Source: Rhizobium binae (lineage in GTDB: Bacteria; Pseudomonadota; Alphaproteobacteria; Rhizobiales; Rhizobiaceae). Taken from it: a stretch of 64,000 bases of DNA. This document shows, in pieces, positions 35,555-44,249 of the stretch. Both the position numbers and the translations under genes were made by a program. How positions within the stretch are numbered: position 1 is the stretch's first letter; the number at the start of each line of letters is the position of its first letter. The notes beneath the pieces were generated by a model. That model saw only the letters and a list, made by a program, of their open reading frames with translations. It made no database searches and was not told the DNA's origin. The stretch spans positions 1,057,001-1,121,000 of the forward strand of contig NZ_CP071604.1 of the NCBI RefSeq assembly GCF_017357225.1. The letters run 5' to 3'.

Positions 35555-36654
35555 GCCTTGGATGTTTTGAACGCGAGAGGAATAGCCGCTGCGATCGCTT
35601 TTTTCATGATGGTCGGCAAGGCCTGCGCTTCAAGATTTGTAACCGGCTCCCACCATTCGTCATTCACGCCATCATTCAGCGTCGGCTTTGCAGCGATCGC
35701 CGCCCGCCAGATCGACAGCCGGAGTTCGAAATGGGTGAAGACATGAATGACGGTGCCGCAGGCTAGCCAGGCCGCCTCGAAGGGCGCGGCGGTGACGGAG
35801 GTCTCGCCGTCGATGCGCGCAGTCCAGGCCGTCGTCGGCACCTCGGTCATGCCGCCGAGCAGGCCGCTTTCCGCCCGCCGCCTGAGCAGGATCTCGCCAT
35901 CGCCCGTTACCGCGATGAAGGCCGCGCCGTGGCGCACCGGCTTTTCCTTCTTCGCCGCCTTGACGGGAAAGAGTTCGGGATCGGAAAGCTTCAGCGCCTG
36001 ACACGATCCGCGGAACAGACAGAGCGAACAAGCCGGCCGCTTCGGCGTGCAGATCGTCGCGCCGAGATCCATCATCGCCTGGGCGAAATCGCCGGGCCGA
36101 TCGGCGGGCGTCATCAGCGCCACCTTGTCCTTCATCACGGGCTTGGCGGCCGGCAGCGACGTTTCGATCGCATGGAGCCTGGAGATCACCCGCTCGACAT
36201 TGCCGTCCATGACGGCCGCCCGCCGGTTGAAGGCGATGGCCGCGACGGCCGCCGCCGTATAGTCGCCGATGCCGGGCAGCGCCTTGAGGCCGGCTTCGGT
36301 ATCGGGAAAGATACCGCCGTGCTCCTTCGCTACCGCCTCGGCGCATTTCTTCAGATTGCGGGCCCGCGCATAATAGCCGAGCCCCGCCCAGGCGGCCATG
36401 ACCGCGTCGCTTTCGGCCGAGGCAAGGTCGGTGACCTCGGGCCAGCGCGTGAGAAACCGCTCGAAATAGGGTTTGACCACCTGCACCGTCGTCTGCTGCA
36501 GCATCACTTCCGACAGCCAGACACGATAGGGATCGGGCTTGACGCCGCGCGCTGCCATGGCGGGCGTCACCCGCCAGGGCAGATCGCGGTGATGGCGGTC
36601 GTACCAGTCGAGCAGGGGCTGTGCGTGAGGCGTGTCGGGTGTGGTGATCGTCAT
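35551..36654 (-). CDS. mutY: A/G-specific adenine DNA glycosylase
   Basis: A 367-residue repair enzyme removing adenine opposite 8-oxoguanine. Catalytic glutamate lies in SEVMLQQTTV, the helix-hairpin-helix is ALPGIGDYTAAAV, the catalytic aspartate is in VMDGNVERV, and the iron-sulfur loop CTPKRPACSLCLFRGSC has the C-x6-C-x2-C-x5-C spacing. The C-terminal 130 residues are the NUDIX-like 8-oxoG reader. ATG 36654 (MTITTPDTPHAQPLLDWYD) is chosen; the longer frame reads antisense to the next gene. Divergent from the DUF721 gene, as usual in rhizobia. Confidence 0.96.
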   Translation of the reverse strand: MTITTPDTPHAQPLLDWYDRHHRDLPWRVTPAMAARGVKPDPYRVWLSEVMLQQTTVQVVKPYFERFLTRWPEVTDLASAESDAVMAAWAGLGYYARARNLKKCAEAVAKEHGGIFPDTEAGLKALPGIGDYTAAAVAAIAFNRRAAVMDGNVERVISRLHAIETSLPAAKPVMKDKVALMTPADRPGDFAQAMMDLGATICTPKRPACSLCLFRGSCQALKLSDPELFPVKAAKKEKPVRHGAAFIAVTGDGEILLRRRAESGLLGGMTEVPTTAWTARIDGETSVTAAPFEAAWLACGTVIHVFTHFELRLSIWRAAIAAKPTLNDGVNDEWWEPVTNLEAQALPTIMKKAIAAAIPLAFKTSKA

Positions 36655-36750
36655 GATTTGCCGCGATGAGGGGAAGGCCCTATACTTGGCGAAGCAATGG
36701 CGCGCGATCAAGGCGGCCGCGCCAATTGGCAGCCGTGCCCAAGGGTTTCG

Positions 36751-37242
36751 ATGAGTTATCCACGCAAAGATGTGAAGCAGATTTCCGAGCTGGCGAACGG
36801 GCTGATCGATCCTGTCCTGGCGCGCCGCGCCGGCATCAACACGGCGCTGCTTGGCTCGTGGAGCGAAATCGCCGGCGAGGATTTCGCCGATTGCACCCGG
36901 CCCGAAAAGATCGCCTGGGCCCGCGGCGGCGGCGATGACGGCAGCTTCCGCCCCGGCGTGCTGACGATCGCCTGCGAAGGCGCGCGCGCGCTTTTCCTCA
37001 CCCATGCCCAGGGCGAACTCATCCAGCGCATCAACAGCTTCTTCGGCTTTTCCGCCGTCCACCAGATCCGCATCGTCCAGAAGCCGGTGTCGCAAGCCAT
37101 CCGCCGCTCCCGCACGCCGCCGCCGCTGAAGGGCGAGGCCGCCCGCAAGCTCGAAGGCATGATGGAGGGCATCGAGGGTGACAAGCTGCGCCAGGCGATC
37201 CAGCGCCTGGGGACAGCGGTGATGGGCAAGCGGGGACGCTAG
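36751..37242 (+). CDS. DUF721 / DciA-like protein
   Basis: A 163-residue protein (MSYPRKDVKQISELANGLIDPVLARRAGINTALLGSWSEIAGEDFADCTRPEKI...) with the DUF721 core LTIACEGARALFLTHAQGELIQRINSFFG. DUF721 includes DciA, which loads the replicative helicase; whether this copy does is inferred from family. ATG 36751 has an AAGGG site eight bases upstream, better than 36697. In rhizobia dsbA and smc usually follow; here a sugar transporter region intervenes, and a decayed copy of this gene's core occurs at 42505-42580. Confidence 0.88.
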   Translation: MSYPRKDVKQISELANGLIDPVLARRAGINTALLGSWSEIAGEDFADCTRPEKIAWARGGGDDGSFRPGVLTIACEGARALFLTHAQGELIQRINSFFGFSAVHQIRIVQKPVSQAIRRSRTPPPLKGEAARKLEGMMEGIEGDKLRQAIQRLGTAVMGKRGR

Positions 37243-37295
37243 TCATTTGCCCGTCCGGGAACGCGCCGGGCTGCGGGGCTTCACCGCGACCGCCG

Positions 37296-37739
37296 CTAAA
37301 CGACACCTTTTTTCAAGATGAAATTTCCATAGGGGCGCGTTTCGCCCGTCTGTACCACCGCGAAACAGGCTTCTGCGATTGGATAGTAGGCGAAGCGCTC
37401 GACAGGCTTGCTCGTGATGCCGCGCTGTTCGGCCGTTGCGCAAAGCAATTCCACATCCGAATGAACGGGCAGTAATATCCCGGCCTGATCCGGATCCTCC
37501 ATATGCATGAGCGGCTGTTCGACGAAGTGGTCGAGCGGCATGACCGCCAGGATCGCCTCTATGGTGTCCGTGGCGCTGGCCGCGTTCATCGATATGAGTT
37601 TGCCGCTTACGGTCTTTTTCGAGACGCGGGACGCCGAGAAATTCTTGTCGACGATGGCGATCTCGTCGCCATGGCCCATCGCGCTCAGTATCCACAAAAG
37701 ATCCGGGCAAAGAATCCCGGGGATGTTTTTCAGTGCCAT
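37296..37739 (-). CDS. RbsD/FucU family protein (sugar mutarotase)
   Basis: A 147-residue protein with the RbsD/FucU signature: MALKNIPGILCPDLLWILSAMGHGDEIAIVDKNFSA at the N terminus (HGDE motif) and FAYYPIAEACFAVVQTGETRPYGNFILKKGVV at the end. Family members interconvert pyranose/furanose or anomers of ribose, fucose or related sugars. It is divergent from the lacI-ABC operon, with a LacI-type operator between them, so it probably acts on the transported sugar. Confidence 0.93.
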   Translation of the reverse strand: MALKNIPGILCPDLLWILSAMGHGDEIAIVDKNFSASRVSKKTVSGKLISMNAASATDTIEAILAVMPLDHFVEQPLMHMEDPDQAGILLPVHSDVELLCATAEQRGITSKPVERFAYYPIAEACFAVVQTGETRPYGNFILKKGVV

Positions 37740-37787
37740 ATGTGGTGCCTCCCTTCAGCTCTGTATACCACCATAAATCACCGAAGA

Positions 37788-37807
37788 AAACGCTTGCGCA
37801 AACGTTT
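37788..37807. promoter_or_regulatory. LacI-family operator between divergent rbsD/fucU and lacI genes
   Basis: AAACGCTTGCGCAAACGTTT is a 20-base palindrome with a single mismatched pair around the central TTGCGCAA, the classic form of LacI/GalR/RbsR operators. It lies 49 bases upstream of the RbsD/FucU ATG and about 174 before the LacI ATG. I infer binding by the adjacent regulator. Confidence 0.75.
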
Positions 37808-37980
37808 CGATGGTCATACCTTGAATGCGACCGGTTCATTGGAGGATGAAACGGACAGCAAGCGATCGGCAGGCTGCGGCCTGTTCGGGATCGCCTGGAT
37901 ATTTCGATTTCGTTCGGAGGAGGCGACGCGACGATGGCTTGAAGCTGTTGCGTCGGGCGTAATGGGGGAAGTCTGCAATC

Positions 37981-38985
37981 ATGGCGACAATCACTGATGT
38001 CGCGCGCGCCGCGGGCGTGTCGGTCTCTACCGTTTCGCACGTCATCAATGGCACGCGGCATGTGAATGAGGCGACGGCGAAGCTCGTCAAAGAGGCGATC
38101 GAAAACCTCGGATTTGTGCCGAACGCCGTGGCCCGGTCACTGGTGCGATCCTCGACAGACGCCGTCGGGATCGCGATTTCGATCAGCACCAACTACTATT
38201 TCAACGATATCGTATCCTCTATCGAACGGGCCTGCGCCGCGATCGGGCAGCTCGTCTTTCTCTGCGACACGCAGAACGATCCGGCGACCGAACTGAAGCT
38301 GGTCCGCGAATTGGTCCAGCGGCGGGTGGACGGAGTGATTCTCGCTCCATCAAACGATCCCGAAAACCGCGCCGTCGAATATCTCAGATCGGCTCGCATG
38401 CCATTCGTGCTCGTCGATCGTCTGACCGTTGATGATGCGGATGGGGTTTGCCTGGACAATGAGGCGGCGATGGAAACGCTGATCGACCACCTTGTGGGTC
38501 ACGGTCACCGCCGCATCGGCCTCATCGCCGGCGAGCCCGGCCTGCGTTCCACCATTGAGCGCGTGCGTGGATATGTCGGCGCCATGCGCAAGCACGGGCT
38601 CGAAATCGATCGCAGTCTGATGAGCGAGGGCAATGCGAACAGTTCGGAGGCCCGCCAGTCGGCATTCGACATCCTAAGCCGGGCGGACCGGCCGACGGCG
38701 ATCGCCTCGGGCAACAATCTGGCCACGATCGGCGTCATGCGCGCGGTGCGGGATCTTGGATTGCGCGTTTCGGAGGATCTTGCGCTGATCGGCTTTGACG
38801 ATTTCGACTGGGCAGATTGCTTCGAGCCGCGGCTGACCGTCATGGCGCAGCCGAGCGAAATGATCGGCATGCAGGCGGCGGAAATGCTGGCCAGGCAGAT
38901 CAAGTCGAGCACCGAAAGCGTGCGGCAGGTCCGCCTGCCGGCAAAACTGACAGTTCGCCGCTCCTGCGGCTGCGGAGGGCACTGA
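37981..38985 (+). CDS. LacI-family transcription regulator
   Basis: A 334-residue repressor: N-terminal helix-turn-helix ATITDVARAAGVSVSTVSHVINGTRHVNEATAKLV with hinge helix PNAVARSLV, then a periplasmic-binding-protein-like sensor domain (about 60-330). It is transcribed toward the ABC genes, one base apart, and is the expected binder of the palindrome at 37788-37807. Its ligand is probably the sugar taken up by the transporter, or a phosphorylated form. Confidence 0.95.
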   Translation: MATITDVARAAGVSVSTVSHVINGTRHVNEATAKLVKEAIENLGFVPNAVARSLVRSSTDAVGIAISISTNYYFNDIVSSIERACAAIGQLVFLCDTQNDPATELKLVRELVQRRVDGVILAPSNDPENRAVEYLRSARMPFVLVDRLTVDDADGVCLDNEAAMETLIDHLVGHGHRRIGLIAGEPGLRSTIERVRGYVGAMRKHGLEIDRSLMSEGNANSSEARQSAFDILSRADRPTAIASGNNLATIGVMRAVRDLGLRVSEDLALIGFDDFDWADCFEPRLTVMAQPSEMIGMQAAEMLARQIKSSTESVRQVRLPAKLTVRRSCGCGGH

Positions 38986-38986
38986 A

Positions 38987-40474
38987 ATGACGTCGGCACT
39001 GGCTCTTGCTGGGATCACCAAATCCTTTCCGGGCGTGCGCGCCTTGAAGGGCGTGTCGTTTTCCCTGGAGCCCGGGGAAATCAGGGCGCTGGTGGGTGAG
39101 AACGGCGCTGGAAAATCGACGCTGATGAAGATCCTCTCCGGCGCCTATTCCGCCGACGAGGGGCGTATCGAGCTTTTTGGCGAAGAGGTCCTCGATCCGA
39201 CTCCGGCGGGAATGATCGCACGCGGTGTTGCGGTTATTTATCAAGAACTGGCTCAGGCGCCGCACCTGACCGTCGCAGAAAACGTTCTGATGGGTCGGTT
39301 GCCGCGCAAGGGCGCCCTGATCGATTGGGGCGAAGCAAAGCGCCGGACCATCGAGGTCGTAGACCGGCTCGGTTTCGATGTCGATCCGACGGCTCGGATC
39401 GGAACGCTTTCCGTTGCCAAGCGCCAGATGGTTGAGATCGCCAAGGCGCTTGCGCGCGACGCGAAGATCATCGTTCTCGATGAGCCGTCGGCCGTATTGG
39501 CGCAGGCGGAGATCGACCAGTTGTTCCGGGTTGTCAAACAACTGGCACGCGAGAGCGGCGTAGCTTTCGTCTATATCTCGCATCGTCTGCGCGAAGTTTT
39601 TGAACTGAGCGATACGGTGACCGTTCTGCGCGATGGCACGGTCATCCACAATGGACCCTCCAATGGCCTGACGACGGACGACCTCATTCGCAGCATGGTG
39701 GGGAGGGACGTGGGCGACGTCTTTCCCAAGCGTACGCCCCGGATCGGCGAGGAAGCCTTGTCGGCCAAGGGTATTTCGACGCAGGCTCTGCTCAGAAACG
39801 TCAGCATCCACGTTCGAAAAGGCGAGATCGTCGGTCTCTTCGGGCTGGCGGGCGCCGGCCGCACGGAGCTTTTGCGCGCCATCTACGGTGCCGACCCGCG
39901 CGATGCCGGCGAGGTCAGCATCAACGGCGCCATGACCAGCATCGGTTCGCCGCGCGCTGGCATCATCAAGGGACTGGGCTTGGTGCCGGAGGACCGCAAG
40001 ACCGAAGGTCTCTTCCTGATACAGAGCGTTGGTTTCAACATCATGTCGGCCAGTCTCGCGCAGATCGTCCGCTTCGGACTTTTGTCCCTTCGCCGCGAAC
40101 ACAAAATAGTCAGCGTCCTGATCGAGCGGCTGCGGATCAGGACGCCGAACGCCGCAGCAGCGACGCAGAACCTTTCGGGCGGCAATCAGCAAAAATGCGT
40201 GCTGGCGAGGCTTGTCAGTGCGGGATGCGAGATCCTTTTGGCCGACGAGCCCACACGCGGGGTCGATGTCGGGGCCAAGCGTGAGATTTATGACCTGCTG
40301 GTTGAACTCGCGGAATCCCGCGGACTGGCGATCGTCATGGCTTCTTCCGAACTCCCGGAAATCCTTGGTCTGTGCGACCGGCTCTATGTCTTGAGAGAGG
40401 GCGAGGTAACGGCCGAGCTCGACGCGCGCACTGCAACCGAAGAAGAAGTCATGTACTTCGCGGCGCTACATTGA
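38987..40474 (+). CDS. Ribose-type sugar ABC transporter, double ATP-binding protein
   Basis: A 495-residue protein with two ABC cassettes. The first has Walker A GENGAGKSTLMK, signature LSVAKRQMVEIAKAL and Walker B IIVLDEPSAV. The second has the degenerate Walker A LFGLAGAGRTELLR, signature LSGGNQQKCVLARL and Walker B ILLADEPTRGVDVGAK. This layout is that of the CUT2 (RbsA/XylG) family. It is followed 13 bases later by the permease gene. The sugar is not determined; pentoses or sugar alcohols are usual. Confidence 0.95.
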   Translation: MTSALALAGITKSFPGVRALKGVSFSLEPGEIRALVGENGAGKSTLMKILSGAYSADEGRIELFGEEVLDPTPAGMIARGVAVIYQELAQAPHLTVAENVLMGRLPRKGALIDWGEAKRRTIEVVDRLGFDVDPTARIGTLSVAKRQMVEIAKALARDAKIIVLDEPSAVLAQAEIDQLFRVVKQLARESGVAFVYISHRLREVFELSDTVTVLRDGTVIHNGPSNGLTTDDLIRSMVGRDVGDVFPKRTPRIGEEALSAKGISTQALLRNVSIHVRKGEIVGLFGLAGAGRTELLRAIYGADPRDAGEVSINGAMTSIGSPRAGIIKGLGLVPEDRKTEGLFLIQSVGFNIMSASLAQIVRFGLLSLRREHKIVSVLIERLRIRTPNAAAATQNLSGGNQQKCVLARLVSAGCEILLADEPTRGVDVGAKREIYDLLVELAESRGLAIVMASSELPEILGLCDRLYVLREGEVTAELDARTATEEEVMYFAALH

Positions 40475-40487
40475 TGAAGGGTCTACG

Positions 40488-41423
40488 ATGAAGAAAAAAC
40501 TTCCGCGGGGAACGGGGCTTGCCGGCGCACTGATCGTACTGATCATCGCCGCCTCGCTGATCTCCCCTCATTTTCTCAATCCTATCAATATCCTGAATGT
40601 CCTCAGACAAGTCGCCCTCTATGGGATTCTCGGCATAGGAATGACATTCGTGATCCTGACTAAAGGGATCGACCTTTCGGTTGGCTCGATCGTCGCGCTG
40701 GTCGGCGTCACCGGCGCGGTATTGATGGAGCAGGGCATGCCCATCCCCCTGATGGTGCTGATCTGCATCGCCATCGGCGCACTTGTCGGCTGCGTGAACG
40801 GCTTCGGCATTTCCTTTTTCCGCATTCCGGCCTTCATCATGACCCTCGGCTGCATGGTCATGGTGCGCGGTTTCGCGCTAATGATCGCCGATGGGGGCAC
40901 CGTCAATCCGGGCAAGCTCGCCGAAAACTTCTTCGTGCTCGGCGGGGGCTACATGCTCGGCGTGCCGACGCCGATCTACGTCTTCGCGATCGTCTGTATC
41001 GTCGCCGCCGTCGTGCTCGGCTTCACGCCGTTCGGCCGCGCCATCTATGCGGTCGGCAGCAATGAGGAGGCAGCAAGGCTCTCCGGTATCAATGTGCCGC
41101 TCGTCATCTTCAGCGTCTACATCATCTGCGGCGTGCTGGCAGCGCTTTCGGGGCTGATTTTCCTGTCCCGCCTTTCCGTCGGCGACCCGAATTCCGGCCT
41201 CGGCCTCGAACTGGAAGCAATTACGATCGCGGTGATCGGCGGCACGTCGCTGTTTGGCGGCGAAGGCACGGTGCTCGGCACGATGGGCGGCGCCATGGTG
41301 CTGGCCATCATCGCAAACATTCTCAATCTCGCAGGCGTTTCACCATTCTCCCAACAGGTGGTGAAGGGCGCGATCATCGTTCTTGCCGTGCTGCTCGAAG
41401 CCGGAAGAAAGGCACGCAGGTAG
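40488..41423 (+). CDS. Ribose-type sugar ABC transporter permease
   Basis: A 311-residue inner-membrane protein with about eight to ten helices. GIGMTFVILTKGIDLSVGSIVAL and GRAIYAVGSNEEAARLSGINV are signatures of RbsC-type permeases (CUT2). It sits between the double ATPase and the binding-protein gene in the same orientation with short gaps, so one operon. Confidence 0.95.
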   Translation: MKKKLPRGTGLAGALIVLIIAASLISPHFLNPINILNVLRQVALYGILGIGMTFVILTKGIDLSVGSIVALVGVTGAVLMEQGMPIPLMVLICIAIGALVGCVNGFGISFFRIPAFIMTLGCMVMVRGFALMIADGGTVNPGKLAENFFVLGGGYMLGVPTPIYVFAIVCIVAAVVLGFTPFGRAIYAVGSNEEAARLSGINVPLVIFSVYIICGVLAALSGLIFLSRLSVGDPNSGLGLELEAITIAVIGGTSLFGGEGTVLGTMGGAMVLAIIANILNLAGVSPFSQQVVKGAIIVLAVLLEAGRKARR

Positions 41424-41449
41424 CGTGTTCACCAACGGGAGGACTTGAA

Positions 41450-42451
41450 ATGCTTAACATCACCAGACGCATGCTCATCATCTCCGCCGGGCTCGCCACC
41501 GTCCTGACGGCCGCCCCCGCCTTCAGCGCCGACCAGATCGTCATCGGCTTCTCGCAGGCGAGCTCGAACTCGGCCCATCGCAACACGATGACCAAACGCA
41601 ATCAGGCCTATGCCGCGGAACACTTCAAGGATGTCGATCTGATCGTCACCAACGCGGAAGGCAAGTCCGCAAAGCAGATTTCGGATGTCGAAAGCCTGAT
41701 GGTGCAAGGCATGAAGGTTTTAATGATCTCGGCTCAGGATGGCGCCGCCATCGCTCCAACCGTCAAGCAGGTGCTAGCCGCCGGCATTCCGGTGATCACG
41801 CTCGAGCGCAGCCTCGATATTCCGGTCACGCTGCATGTCGGCCCGCACAACAAACCCATCGGTACGCTTGCCGGCAAGTACATAGCCGAAGCACTGAAAG
41901 GCAAGGGGAACGTCGTGGAGATCAAGGGCGACCCGGCTGTCGCTCCTGCGGTCGAGCGCCATGAAGGGTTTGCCGAAGCTATCGCCGGCACCGATATCAA
42001 GGTGATCGCCGAAACCCACGCCGATTGGGATCAGGAAAAGGCGCTGAAGTTCATGGAAGACACGCTCCAGCGTTTCCCGGCCGGGCAGATCCAGGCCGTT
42101 TACGCCCACAACGACAACATGGCGTTCGGTGCGCTGCGGGCGATCCAGGCTGCCGGCCGCGATAAGGAAGGCATCCTCATCATCGGCATCGACGGCGAGA
42201 ATGCCGCCATCCGTGCCGTTGCCAAGGGCGATCTGACCGCGACCTTCACCTATTCCACAGTCGCGCCCGAAGGCGTCATTGCGGCCCACGCGCTTGCCAC
42301 CAACGACACGGCAGCGCTGGAGAAGCTCGGAACCCTGACGAAGAAAGACGACGGCTCGATGGAAATCGAAATCGCGTCGAAGATGATCACCAAGGAAAAT
42401 GCCGCCGATTTCTTCTGCAAGGGCTTCGGCGACGACCCCGAATGCAAGTGA
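41450..42451 (+). CDS. Sugar ABC transporter periplasmic binding protein
   Basis: A 333-residue protein with signal MLNITRRMLIISAGLATVLTAAPAFSA. The mature part is a type-1 periplasmic binding protein of the RbsB/peripla_BP_4 kind (IVIGFSQASSNSAHRNTMTKRNQAYAAEHF...; IEIASKMITKENAADFFC). ILIIGIDGENAAIRAVAKGDLTATF matches the family. Binds the imported sugar in the periplasm. Followed by a strong terminator. Confidence 0.94.
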   Translation: MLNITRRMLIISAGLATVLTAAPAFSADQIVIGFSQASSNSAHRNTMTKRNQAYAAEHFKDVDLIVTNAEGKSAKQISDVESLMVQGMKVLMISAQDGAAIAPTVKQVLAAGIPVITLERSLDIPVTLHVGPHNKPIGTLAGKYIAEALKGKGNVVEIKGDPAVAPAVERHEGFAEAIAGTDIKVIAETHADWDQEKALKFMEDTLQRFPAGQIQAVYAHNDNMAFGALRAIQAAGRDKEGILIIGIDGENAAIRAVAKGDLTATFTYSTVAPEGVIAAHALATNDTAALEKLGTLTKKDDGSMEIEIASKMITKENAADFFCKGFGDDPECK

Positions 42452-42467
42452 TCCGGTAGAGTTCGAC

Positions 42468-42503
42468 GTCCGGCGCGACAACAGACGCGCCGGACTTTCG
42501 TTT
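42468..42503 (+). terminator. Rho-independent terminator of the sugar transporter operon
   Basis: GTCCGGCGCG and CGCGCCGGAC form a perfect 10-bp stem around an eight-base loop, followed by TTTCGTTT, 17 bases after the binding-protein stop. Confidence 0.85.
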
Positions 42504-42504
42504 G

Positions 42505-42580
42505 GGATCGGCGGCGAAGGCGCGCGCGCTTTCCTCACCCACGCCCCGGGTGAACTTTCTCAGCGTGTCAACAATTTCAT
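42505..42580 (+). pseudogene. Decayed fragment of the DUF721 (dciA-like) gene
   Basis: This stretch aligns with 36966-37045 inside the DUF721 gene: GCGAAGGCGCGCGCG, TTCCTCACCCA and a final TCAACA core are shared, with scattered substitutions and one 3-base deletion. Translated it reads GGEGARAFLTHAPGELSQRV beside the parent CEGARALFLTHAQGELIQRI. It has no start of its own. It marks the distal side of the sugar-transporter block and is probably a relic of a duplication or insertion event. Confidence 0.65.
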
Positions 42581-42625
42581 CCCCAGACCCGCTCGAGATG
42601 CCAAACTTACTTGAACCGCTCCATA

Positions 42626-42638
42626 AGTGTATTACACT
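42626..42638 (+). promoter_or_regulatory. Palindromic operator candidate for the parDE pair
   Basis: AGTGTATTACACT is a perfect 13-base palindrome 26 bases before the antitoxin ATG, with a TGTAATTA block right after it. ParD-type antitoxins repress their own promoter through such sites; the assignment is inference. Confidence 0.55.
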
Positions 42639-42664
42639 GTAATTATCTGACCGGAGGAAACAGG

Positions 42665-42940
42665 ATGCGCAGCAGCAAGCCCATTACAGTCACGCTCGGC
42701 AGCCAGCAGAAAAGCTTGGACGCCCGGCTGCAATCGGGTGCCTATAGCTCAGCAAGCGAGGTTATTCGCGCTGCTTTGCGCGCGCTCGACCGGGAAGAAG
42801 ATGCGATCAACGAAATCATGCGCCAGAAAATTCGCGAAGCGATCGACGATCCGGGTTCGGATATTGATGCCGATACGGTTTTTGAGCGGCTCGAACGTCT
42901 GCATGTTGAACGGATGAAGGCCGGGCGCGGTGACGTTTAA
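42665..42940 (+). CDS. ParD-like type II antitoxin
   Basis: A 91-residue protein. The N terminus MRSSKPITVTLGSQQKSLDARLQSGAYSSASEVIRAALRALDREE is the ribbon-helix-helix DNA-binding domain of ParD/CopG antitoxins, and the charged C-terminal helix would wrap the toxin. GGAGGAAACAGG precedes ATG 42665. It overlaps the toxin GTG by 11 bases. The antitoxin is intact although its toxin partner is frameshifted. Confidence 0.9.
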   Translation: MRSSKPITVTLGSQQKSLDARLQSGAYSSASEVIRAALRALDREEDAINEIMRQKIREAIDDPGSDIDADTVFERLERLHVERMKAGRGDV

Positions 42941-43231
42941 AGTCGCGTTTCGCCCCAGGGCGGAGAAGGATCTGTTTGATATTTATGAATTCATTGCTGC
43001 CGACAATCCTCCGGCGGCGATCGAATTCATCCGCCGGCTGAGACATTCTGCCATCAGCTGGAGGACATGCCCGAAAGGGGATCGCCGCGCGACGATTTTG
43101 CGCCGGGCGTCCGCATTTTGATTTTCGAACGGCGTGTGACCATTGCTTACCGGATCACCAAGGATCGCGTCCAAGTGCTGAGGCTGTTCTACGCCGGCCG
43201 GAATACGCCTTCGGCCTTCCACCGAAACTGA
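42930..43231 (+). pseudogene. ParE-like toxin with a frameshift
   Basis: The frame opens GTG at 42930 (MTFKVAFRPRAEKDLFDIYEFIAADNPPAAIEFIRRLR), the N-terminal half of a ParE/RelE-fold toxin. Around 43045 the coding sense moves to another frame, where CHQLEDMPERGSPRDDFAPGVRIL and RRVTIAYRITKDRVQVLRLFYAGR continue the family to TGA 43229-43231. The two halves differ by a net loss of one base, so the open frame ends early at 43121. Together they would make about 100 residues, the normal length. Unless it is a sequencing error, the toxin is inactive. Confidence 0.85.
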
Positions 43232-43367
43232 GAATTGAGCATTTCGGGCTCTCGGTCCCATCACGGTCACAATTCTTTGAAGAAAGTTGGTTCAGCGTGG
43301 CTTGTGAGCGGCCGTCAGCCGTTATATCGCACAGTCACGCCGTCACTCTCATACCTATGGGGAATCC

Positions 43368-44144
43368 ATGCAGATGTCCGAAATGCAACTGACGAAACGC
43401 CGCCTCCTGGGTGGGATCGCCATCGCCGCAGCTGCCGCAGCGCTTGCCGCCTGCAACGACAGCAAGGACGCTGCCGATGCATCGTCCCCCGGCAAGACCA
43501 TGGCTGACGGCACCAATGTCGATACCATCAAGACGGCGGCGACGTCCTCCGCCGACATGCCGCAGGCCGACGGCGATGTCGATATGGCCGAGGTGCTGAA
43601 GCCCGGCGCGCTGCCGGAGATGGCGCTCGGCAAGGCCGATGCTCCGGTCAAGATCGTCGAATATATGTCGATGACCTGCCCGCATTGCGCCCATTTCCAC
43701 AACACCACCTTCGACGCCATCAAGCAGAAATACGTCGACGCCGGCAAGGTGCAGTTCATCATCCGCGAATTCCCTTTCGATCCGCGTGCCGCCGCCGCCT
43801 TCATGCTCGCCCGCTGCAGCGCTTCCGATCCGCAGCAGCTGAGCACCCCGGAACAGTATTTCCCGATGGTCTCCATGCTGTTCAAGCAGCAGCAGGTCTG
43901 GGCCGCCGCCGATGACGGCCGCGCTGCACTGCTGCAGATGTCGAAGCTCGCCGGATTTACTGAGGATAGCTTCACGAAATGCTTGACGAACCAGAAGCTT
44001 CTGGATGAAGTGAACGCCACGCGGGAGAGGGGATCCAAGGATTTCGGCGTCAACGCCACGCCGACTTTCCTCATCAATGGCAAGCGCTATTCTGGAGACA
44101 TGTCGGTTGACATCATGTCGAAGCTCATCGACAGCCTCATCTGA
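43368..44144 (+). CDS. DsbA-family thiol-disulfide oxidoreductase
   Basis: A 258-residue exported protein. The N terminus (KRRLLGG then an alanine-rich run) ends in a lipobox-like LAAC29. The thioredoxin-fold domain carries the active site MTCPHCAHFH (C104, C107) and the cis-proline loop GVNATPTFLINGKRY. DsbA proteins form disulfides in the periplasm. In related genomes it lies between the DUF721 gene and smc; here it is separated from DUF721 by 6 kb. A strong terminator follows. Confidence 0.94.
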   Translation: MQMSEMQLTKRRLLGGIAIAAAAAALAACNDSKDAADASSPGKTMADGTNVDTIKTAATSSADMPQADGDVDMAEVLKPGALPEMALGKADAPVKIVEYMSMTCPHCAHFHNTTFDAIKQKYVDAGKVQFIIREFPFDPRAAAAFMLARCSASDPQQLSTPEQYFPMVSMLFKQQQVWAAADDGRAALLQMSKLAGFTEDSFTKCLTNQKLLDEVNATRERGSKDFGVNATPTFLINGKRYSGDMSVDIMSKLIDSLI

Positions 44145-44163
44145 GCCGGATCGTTTCGAAACA

Positions 44164-44198
44164 ACGGGCGACGGTGAAAGCCGTGCGCCCGTTTTTTT
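44164..44198 (+). terminator. Rho-independent terminator after the dsbA-like gene
   Basis: ACGGGCG and CGCCCGT form the outer stem (with inner CACGG/ACGGTG-like pairing) followed by seven T residues. It lies just before smc, so smc has its own promoter or relies on read-through. Confidence 0.85.
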
Positions 44199-44249
44199 GT
44201 GGCTGGGTGGCGGCGGTTCCAAACCCGCAGAGCCCTGCGGAGCTTCCGC

